Assembly: GCA_027081065.1 (NCBI GenBank)
Contig: JALWLW010000123.1
Coordinates: forward strand, 1 to 9,370
Direction of reading: 5' to 3'
From: Campylobacteraceae bacterium
GTDB taxonomy: Bacteria > Campylobacterota > Campylobacteria > Campylobacterales > Sulfurovaceae
DNA length: 9,370 nt
Within the stretch, counting starts at the first letter, position 1, and each line of letters starts with the position of its first letter. Below the pieces are notes generated by a model. The model made no database searches, was not told the origin of the DNA, and was given only the letters and a program-made list of their open reading frames with translations. This document shows positions 5,436-9,370 of this stretch, one piece after another. A program made the position numbers and the translations under genes.

Positions 5436-7097
5436 ATGAAATATAAAAAATTTAATAAAATAAACTTACCCAATCGTACTTGGGTTGATGCAGAGATAAC
5501 CAAAGCACCTATTTGGTGTTCAGTAGATTTACGAGATGGTAATCAAGCCTTGATTAAACCTATGAGTTTAGAAAAGAAGATTCGTTTTTTTAACTTGTTG
5601 GTCGAAGTTGGCTTTAAAGAGATAGAGATAGGTTTTCCAAGTGCGAGTGAAGTGGAGTATGAGTTTACACGTTACTTAATTGAAAATAATTTAATTCCAG
5701 ATGACGTGACCATTCAAGTCTTAACCCAAGCACGTGAACACTTAATTAAAAAAAGTGCCGAAGCATTAAGAGGGGCTAAAAATGTGATTGTACATTTGTA
5801 CAATCCAACCTCAACCATGCAACGTGAAGTGGTCTACCAAAAAAGTCAAGATGAGATTATTGAGATTGCTTTAAATGGAGTAGGGTGGATAAAGAAGTAT
5901 TTCGCTGATTTTGGAAAAGAAAATGGTGGAACAGTTCGCTTTGAGTATTCCCCAGAGAGTTTCACACAAACAGAGTTGGACTATGCTGTGAAAATTTCAA
6001 ATGCTGTCATAGAATCTTGGAATCCACAAGGTGAAGAGAAGATGATTTTGAATTTACCTTCAACTGTTGAGTCAGCAACGCCCAATGTCTATGCCGACCA
6101 AATAGAGTATATGTCAACAAATATAATAAGACGAGAGAATGTTTTAATAAGCGTTCATGCACACAATGACCGTGGTTGTGCTGTGGCTTCAACAGAATTG
6201 GGCTTAATGGCAGGAGCAGACAGGGTTGAGGGAACATTGTTAGGCAATGGTGAACGAACGGGCAATGTAGACATTGTCACCGTGGGTTTAAACATGTATA
6301 CCCAAGGCGTTGACCCCAAGTTAGATTTCTCTAATGTAGACAAAATCGTTAAAGTGGTTGAAGCCTCCAACGAAATAAAAACGCACATTCGCCACCCCTA
6401 TGTGGGAGAGTTGGTTTATACAGCTTTTTCAGGTTCACACCAAGATGCCATTAAAAAAGGGATGAATAGGCAAGAAGAGAATGCATTATGGTATGTGCCG
6501 TACTTACCCATAGACCCTAAAGATGTGGGGCGAGATTATGAGTCGATTATTCAGATTAATTCTCAATCAGGTAAAGGTGGGGTTGCTTATATCTTGTCTT
6601 CAGTATTTGGTTATAACGTTCCAAAACCAATGGAGCAATCTATTGGAAAAGTTATTCAAGCAATGAGTGACAAGCACGATGGGGTTTTAAGTGAGCAGAG
6701 GATAGGTAAAATTTTTACTAAATATTTTATGAACCGAGAAGATATTTATAAAATTAAAGAGTTACAGATTACGATTGAAGATAAAATTACAACGGTTAAA
6801 GGTAAGTTTTTTGTAGGAGAAGATTCAGTAAGTAAAGAAGTTAAAGCAGAGGGCATCATTGAAGCTGTTGCTACTGCTTTTGAGTCTTTGGGGGTGGTGT
6901 TTGAAGTAGTAGACTACAGTGAACATGCATTAAGTGTAGGGAAAGAGTCACAAGCTATGGCATATTTCGCTGTAAAAATGAACAATAGGGTCTTTTATGG
7001 GGCTGGATTAGGAAAGAACATCTCGTATGCTTCCATTAATGCATTAGTTTGTGCTTTAAATGTTGGAAATGACATAGTATTGAGTAGTAGATATTAG
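5436..7097 (+). CDS. leuA: 2-isopropylmalate synthase, long form
   Basis: The 553-residue cytoplasmic enzyme condenses acetyl-CoA with 2-ketoisovalerate, the first committed step of leucine synthesis. Catalytic TIM-barrel motifs are D-L-R-D-G-N-Q-A (31-38), H-A-H-N-D-R-G-C-A (241-249) and G-N-G-E-R-T-G-N (270-277). D34, H241, H243 and N277 match the divalent-metal ligands of M. tuberculosis LeuA. The length and the C-terminal domain (about 440-553) place it in the long class with the leucine-feedback regulatory domain. The SD is modest (AAGAG, 5425-5429, six bases before ATG), which suits a translationally controlled gene. It follows the Leu-rich leader. leuB, leuC and leuD are not adjacent. 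I see no convincing terminator hairpin in the 121 bases after it. Confidence 0.95.
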   Translation: MKYKKFNKINLPNRTWVDAEITKAPIWCSVDLRDGNQALIKPMSLEKKIRFFNLLVEVGFKEIEIGFPSASEVEYEFTRYLIENNLIPDDVTIQVLTQAREHLIKKSAEALRGAKNVIVHLYNPTSTMQREVVYQKSQDEIIEIALNGVGWIKKYFADFGKENGGTVRFEYSPESFTQTELDYAVKISNAVIESWNPQGEEKMILNLPSTVESATPNVYADQIEYMSTNIIRRENVLISVHAHNDRGCAVASTELGLMAGADRVEGTLLGNGERTGNVDIVTVGLNMYTQGVDPKLDFSNVDKIVKVVEASNEIKTHIRHPYVGELVYTAFSGSHQDAIKKGMNRQEENALWYVPYLPIDPKDVGRDYESIIQINSQSGKGGVAYILSSVFGYNVPKPMEQSIGKVIQAMSDKHDGVLSEQRIGKIFTKYFMNREDIYKIKELQITIEDKITTVKGKFFVGEDSVSKEVKAEGIIEAVATAFESLGVVFEVVDYSEHALSVGKESQAMAYFAVKMNNRVFYGAGLGKNISYASINALVCALNVGNDIVLSSRY

Positions 7098-7177
7098 TTT
7101 TTATTTGTACTTGTTGTCTAATCAGAAGTTTTTTTAAAAAAAAGCCATAGCCCCCTCTGAAATTAATATTTAAATGT

Positions 7178-7183
7178 TAAAAT
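7178..7183 (+). promoter_or_regulatory. Candidate -10 box of the TerB-like gene
   Basis: TAAAAT in the context ATGTTAAAATATTC lies 35 bases before the ATG, with SD AAGGA at 7208-7212 in between. No -35 is evident. The surrounding 7098-7218 interval is otherwise AT-rich and shows no ORF. Confidence 0.35.
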
Positions 7184-7218
7184 ATTCTTAAATAATAATA
7201 CTAATATAAGGATTTAAG

Positions 7219-7692
7219 ATGAAACTGATTAAAAGATTAGAAGAGATGTTTGATAAACTCATGGGTGAAGAGATTTTTCATAAAGATAGTACGATTAAAG
7301 AGATTATTTCTAAAGCTATTGGTAAAGATGTAGATGAACTAAATTCACGAGAAGAAGTTTACATTTTACTTAAAGCGATGATTAATGCAGCAAAAGTTGA
7401 TGGTCAAGTTGATAGTGATGAACAAAAGAAAATTTTAGAATTTATGGGTGATATGTCTAAGGTAGAACAACTTTTTGTAGAGCAAGAGTTAAAAAAAACT
7501 TTGAATGTAGAAGAGTTTTTAAAAGAGATTCCAAAAGAAATGGCTGAACAAGTTTACTATATAAGTCTTTTTGCTATTGACTTAGATAATGAGGATGAGA
7601 GAGCTTATTTAGAAATGTTGTCTCATAAATTAAATTTACCTTATGAAGTAGTTACTGGAATTCATGAAAGTTTAGACGCTCAAGCTGCTTAA
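7219..7692 (+). CDS. TerB-like / DUF533-like small protein
   Basis: The protein has 157 residues, is acidic, and has no signal peptide or membrane helix. Residues about 46-153 resemble the all-helical TerB fold and the C-terminal part of YebE (DUF533). L-K-A-M-I-N-A-A-K-V-D-G-Q-V-D (51-65) is the typical first acidic motif, with D61, D65 and E68. A second acidic cluster A-I-D-L-D-N-E-D-E-R-A-Y-L (119-131) comes later. TerB-type domains carry such acidic sites and are linked to metal or membrane-stress functions, but the role of this group is unknown. The hydrophobic N-terminal region of YebE is absent. SD AAGGA (7208-7212) precedes the ATG by six bases. It is followed after 41 bases by the NifX-like gene, which has its own promoter. 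Confidence 0.7.
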   Translation: MKLIKRLEEMFDKLMGEEIFHKDSTIKEIISKAIGKDVDELNSREEVYILLKAMINAAKVDGQVDSDEQKKILEFMGDMSKVEQLFVEQELKKTLNVEEFLKEIPKEMAEQVYYISLFAIDLDNEDERAYLEMLSHKLNLPYEVVTGIHESLDAQAA

Positions 7693-7733
7693 GCTCATTT
7701 CTCTTTTGCTATAATGTTTTAAAAAGAGAAGCT
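7692..7733 (+). promoter_or_regulatory. Extended -10 promoter inside an inverted repeat, upstream of the NifX-like gene
   Basis: TGCTATAAT (7707-7715) is an exact extended -10 element. It lies in the loop between TTCTCTTTT (7699-7707) and its exact complement AAAAGAGAA (7722-7730). AGC (7692-7694) and GCT (7731-7733) can add three pairs past a 4-base bulge. The right arm holds the SD (AAGAG, 7724-7728). A start at about 7721-7723 gives an mRNA with a leader of 11-13 bases and no left arm. Read-through mRNA from the TerB-like gene would carry the whole hairpin and hide the SD. It could also act as a weak terminator. Confidence 0.55.
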
Positions 7734-8075
7734 ATGACCCTTATATGTTTAAATGATGATCAAAAGACTATTTCACAGCGTTTTAGAAAAACTGATTACT
7801 TTGCTTTTGTTAAGGAAGGTAAAGTAGAGGTTCAAAAGAATCCTCATAAACTTTCTAAATCACCAGAGTTTTTTGACTATTTTAAGACACTAGGTGTAGA
7901 GACCATCTATCTTAAAGCTTTGGGCTATAAAACCTTTTTGCGTTTAGAGAGCTTAGGTGTAAAAGTTTATTTAGTAGAAGATGTTACACTTTATTCTGAA
8001 ATAGAAACAGCAACATTACGTCGTATTGATGCTTCTAATGCTGAAAGTTTTTGTACTTTGGGGCATAAAAACTAA
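7734..8075 (+). CDS. NifX/FeMo-cofactor-domain-like small protein
   Basis: The 113-residue cytoplasmic protein spans one dinitrogenase iron-molybdenum cofactor domain (NifX/NafY/NifB C-terminal type). The pattern is I-S-Q-R-F-R-K-T-D-Y-F-A-F (13-25), then L-G-V-E-T-I-Y-L-K-A-L-G-Y-K-T-F-L-R-L-E-S-L-G-V-K-V-Y-L-V (53-81), matching the family's 'obscured source, then gi.vy' ending. No nif genes are nearby, and stand-alone members occur in organisms that do not fix nitrogen, so a role in nitrogenase assembly should not be assumed. It may bind an iron-sulfur or other metal cluster, although only one cysteine (C107) is present. The next gene converges on it: the two stops form the palindrome TAAAGCTTTA (8073-8082). 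Confidence 0.6.
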   Translation: MTLICLNDDQKTISQRFRKTDYFAFVKEGKVEVQKNPHKLSKSPEFFDYFKTLGVETIYLKALGYKTFLRLESLGVKVYLVEDVTLYSEIETATLRRIDASNAESFCTLGHKN

Positions 8076-8079
8076 AGCT

Positions 8080-8769
8080 TTAACGAATGACAAATAATTT
8101 TTTAATAGCCCACCAAATACCATTGCCCACATACCCTAGAGGCCCATAGATGGTTTTTTCTTTTAGATTGACCGAAATAGGTGACATCTCAACTGAGCTT
8201 TGCATATCTTTTAAGTTTCTCTCAAGCATGTCTATTTCGGTTTGAATACGATTGAGTTCTCTTTCTATACGTAAAATTTCTTCGATGTTTGAGGTTCTAT
8301 TAAGAAGAAGTTTCATTTTATCTTTAAAAATTTTTAAGTTTTTAAGTCGCTCTTCATGATTTGTAAATCTTTCTGTAATATCTCGTTTGTTAATCGATTG
8401 AGAAGTTTTTTCTCCTAGTTTTGCTATGGCATCTAAGGTAGAGATTAACTTCTCTGAAGGAACTTTTATATTTGCATAGTAGTAACCATCTTCAGAAAGA
8501 CGAGTATTTTCGATATGACCAGAATAGCTTTTAAGCAAAAGAGTTAGCTCTTTTGTTGCTTTATTGATATTGTCTACTTCTACTTCAATATTTGCAGACA
8601 TAGTGATTTTTCGTTTAGCTCCTACTGGAGAAGCCATCATTGGAGTAGCTCTTGCAGTTTGCTGATAAGTTATAGGTTGGGGTACGGCTTCAGAATATGA
8701 TACTTTTTGTGAGTTACAAGCCAAAAAGAGAAGTACTATTGGGAGGAGGAGAAAGTATTTAATTTTCAT
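8080..8769 (-). CDS. DUF4349 lipoprotein
   Basis: The protein has 229 residues. The N-terminus is a lipoprotein signal: M-K-I-K, a hydrophobic run (5-16), then F-L-A-C with lipidated C18 (F at -3 is slightly atypical). Residues about 55-205 match DUF4349: K-I-T-M-S-A-N-I-E-V-E-V (54-65), S-G-H-I-E (83-87), Y-Y-A-N-I-K-V-P (98-105), then R-F-T-N-H-E-E-R-L-K-N-L (134-145) leading into a helical segment (160-190) likely to form a coiled-coil hairpin. The tail G-I-W-W-A-I-K-K-L-F-V is only briefly hydrophobic, shorter than the C-terminal membrane helix seen in many family members. The function of the family is unknown and the location is the cell envelope. SD AAGGA precedes the ATG on the minus strand. 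Confidence 0.8.
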   Translation of the reverse strand: MKIKYFLLLPIVLLFLACNSQKVSYSEAVPQPITYQQTARATPMMASPVGAKRKITMSANIEVEVDNINKATKELTLLLKSYSGHIENTRLSEDGYYYANIKVPSEKLISTLDAIAKLGEKTSQSINKRDITERFTNHEERLKNLKIFKDKMKLLLNRTSNIEEILRIERELNRIQTEIDMLERNLKDMQSSVEMSPISVNLKEKTIYGPLGYVGNGIWWAIKKLFVIR

Positions 8770-8822
8770 GATTTTCCTTAAATAATTGTTTTTTAATGTA
8801 TAAAATCATATTTTATTATTGG

Positions 8823-8828
8823 ATTATA
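8823..8828 (-). promoter_or_regulatory. Candidate -10 box of the DUF4349 lipoprotein gene
   Basis: The minus strand reads GATATAATCC, an exact TATAAT. It lies 53 bases upstream of the start codon and predicts a leader of about 47 bases. No -35 box is recognisable. Confidence 0.45.
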
Positions 8829-9092
8829 TCATTTTTATTATGATAAGATTATATACCATTTGAAGATAATATTAACCACTACCTTTGCCTATATGACTAA
8901 GGAGAACTGAAATATGAAGTAGAGGTTAAAAATAATTATATGAAGAGAGATACTAAAAATAGGAAGGAAAAAAATATCTCTCTCATGTGGAAAGTATAGG
9001 GTTATTTTGTGAGGTGATTGTGTAGAGAAATAAAAGCTCAAACGATAAGGAGCATTATCATTTTATAAAACCCATATTATCTGAAAAGAACC

Positions 9093-9108
9093 TATAATTA
9101 AGTACTTA
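9093..9108 (+). promoter_or_regulatory. Candidate -10 box followed by a palindrome
   Basis: TATAAT (9093-9098) is directly followed by the 10-base palindrome TAAGTACTTA (9099-9108), where the start site would fall. No -35 is seen. It would drive the partial ORF at 9182 with a leader of about 75 bases. Confidence 0.3.
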
Positions 9109-9148
9109 GAAACTCTTTTATCCTAAAGTTAATAAAAATTTAGATACG

Positions 9149-9164
9149 ATTATTTTAAAATAAT
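9149..9164. repeat. Perfect AT palindrome upstream of the terminal partial ORF
   Basis: ATTATTTTAAAATAAT is a 16-base perfect palindrome. It lies inside a wider pair, TCCTAAA (9121-9127) and TTTAGGA (9164-9170), whose right arm contains the AGGA SD-like bases. It could be a repressor site or chance in AT-rich DNA. It does not match a full Fur box. Confidence 0.35.
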
Positions 9165-9181
9165 TTAGGACAATAAACAAT

Positions 9182-9370
9182 ATGCAAATACTCAAAGTCT
9201 CAGGTACATTTCATAATGAATTTAAACCTTGCCTTTGTAGTTGCTATTTTAGTTATATTACTCATATTATGATGCATCTTTATCATTACATTCCTCGTTG
9301 TTCTTACTATACTGTTTGTTTCGCATTCCGTCGTACTGGTGTGCATCCTCCTCTTTTTTCTTTTATTAAA
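9182..9370 (+). CDS. Possible 5' end of a gene, running off the window
   Basis: The frame from ATG 9182 is open for 63 codons to the window edge. An AGGA (9167-9170) lies 11 bases upstream, a little far for an SD. Third codon positions are strongly T-biased, as expected of coding DNA here, but the protein is odd: six Cys (C-L-C-S-C at 18-22), many His, Tyr and Phe, and no recognised domain. The sequence is pyrimidine-rich, and another frame (ATG 9216) reads as two very hydrophobic stretches interrupted by a TGA, so the true frame is uncertain. Confidence 0.35.
   Translation, partial: MQILKVSGTFHNEFKPCLCSCYFSYITHIMMHLYHYIPRCSYYTVCFAFRRTGVHPPLFSFIK

Larger units (their letters stand above)
8830..9181. 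other. Non-coding interval with several inverted repeats
   Basis: About 350 bases without a supportable complete gene. Visible structures are TTAACCACTAC (8872-8882) against GTAGAGGTTAA (8919-8929) with one mismatch; AGAGAGATA (8944-8952) against TATCTCTCT (8975-8983), extendable to 12 pairs with one bulged A; and GATAA/TTATC (9044-9059). The short ORF at 8940-8999 (19 codons) has a poorly spaced SD. The interval could hold a small RNA or a decayed gene; I recognise no known RNA family. Confidence 0.4.

Noticed and set aside
6007..6388. Two minus-strand ORFs of 76-77 codons
   Set aside because: Both overlap the catalytic core of leuA on the opposite strand. They have no recognisable domain and are shadows of real coding sequence.
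7122..7160. T7A8 tract with TCAGA/TCTGA arms after leuA as a terminator
   Set aside because: The arms are only five bases, the loop is filled by self-complementary T/A, and no GC stem with a following U-tract is present.
8060..8111. GGGC...GCCC pairing around the convergent NifX-like/DUF4349 ends as a bidirectional terminator
   Set aside because: Pairing is interrupted by unequal internal loops. The only clean element is the 10-base palindrome TAAAGCTTTA, which is too short to call.
8940..8999. 19-codon ORF in the non-coding interval
   Set aside because: The nearest SD-like AGAGG is 14 bases upstream, the product is low-complexity, and its sequence is explained by the hairpin at 8940-8986.
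9044..9059. GATAA-GGAGCA-TTATC as a start-site hairpin like that at 3162
   Set aside because: It contains AAGGAG, but no ATG, GTG or TTG follows at a usable distance, and the five-base arms are common in AT-rich DNA.

Overview
This window is AT-rich, densely packed bacterial DNA. The LeuA, FolE, LuxS and MnmC-type protein sequences, the A/T-ending codon use and the promoters (TATAAT -10 boxes without a clear -35) suggest a member of the Campylobacterota, for example the Sulfurimonas/Sulfurovum/Arcobacter range. I cannot name the genus from sequence alone. All genes look chromosomal and housekeeping or envelope-related. I see no insertion sequence, phage gene, CRISPR array, tRNA or rRNA.

Layout. 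At 1-1144, the tail of an upstream gene is followed by an OmpA-like anchored protein and a membrane-anchored coiled-coil protein that overlap by ATGA. These converge on folE (GTP cyclohydrolase I, minus strand), with the two stop codons overlapping inside the loop of a 12-bp inverted repeat. folE diverges from luxS, and luxS is followed with no gap by a stand-alone MnmC2/DUF752 tRNA methyltransferase. Next comes a single AAA ATPase gene whose -10 box, Shine-Dalgarno (SD) and start codon lie in an 11-bp perfect palindrome. A membrane-anchored choline-kinase/aminoglycoside-phosphotransferase-like gene (minus strand) converges on it. The interval between that kinase and leuA holds an unannotated 24-codon ORF with six consecutive Leu codons, a strong candidate for a leuA attenuation leader peptide. 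leuA is a long-form 2-isopropylmalate synthase with its regulatory domain. After it come a TerB/DUF533-like protein, a small NifX/FeMo-cofactor-domain protein and, convergent to these, a DUF4349 lipoprotein.

The last 600 bases hold no convincing complete gene. They contain several inverted repeats, candidate promoters and the 5' end of a possible ORF that runs off the window.

The most interesting signal is post-transcriptional and regulatory. It consists of the Leu-rich leader upstream of leuA, a palindromic hairpin after it, and complementarity between the Leu-codon run and the leuA SD. Two further loci (3162-3190 and 7692-7733) have inverted repeats whose left arm lies upstream of the predicted start site and whose loop or right arm carries the SD. 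Such repeats could silence translation on read-through mRNA but not on mRNA from the gene's own promoter. All of these are read by eye and would need folding, comparison or transcript data.
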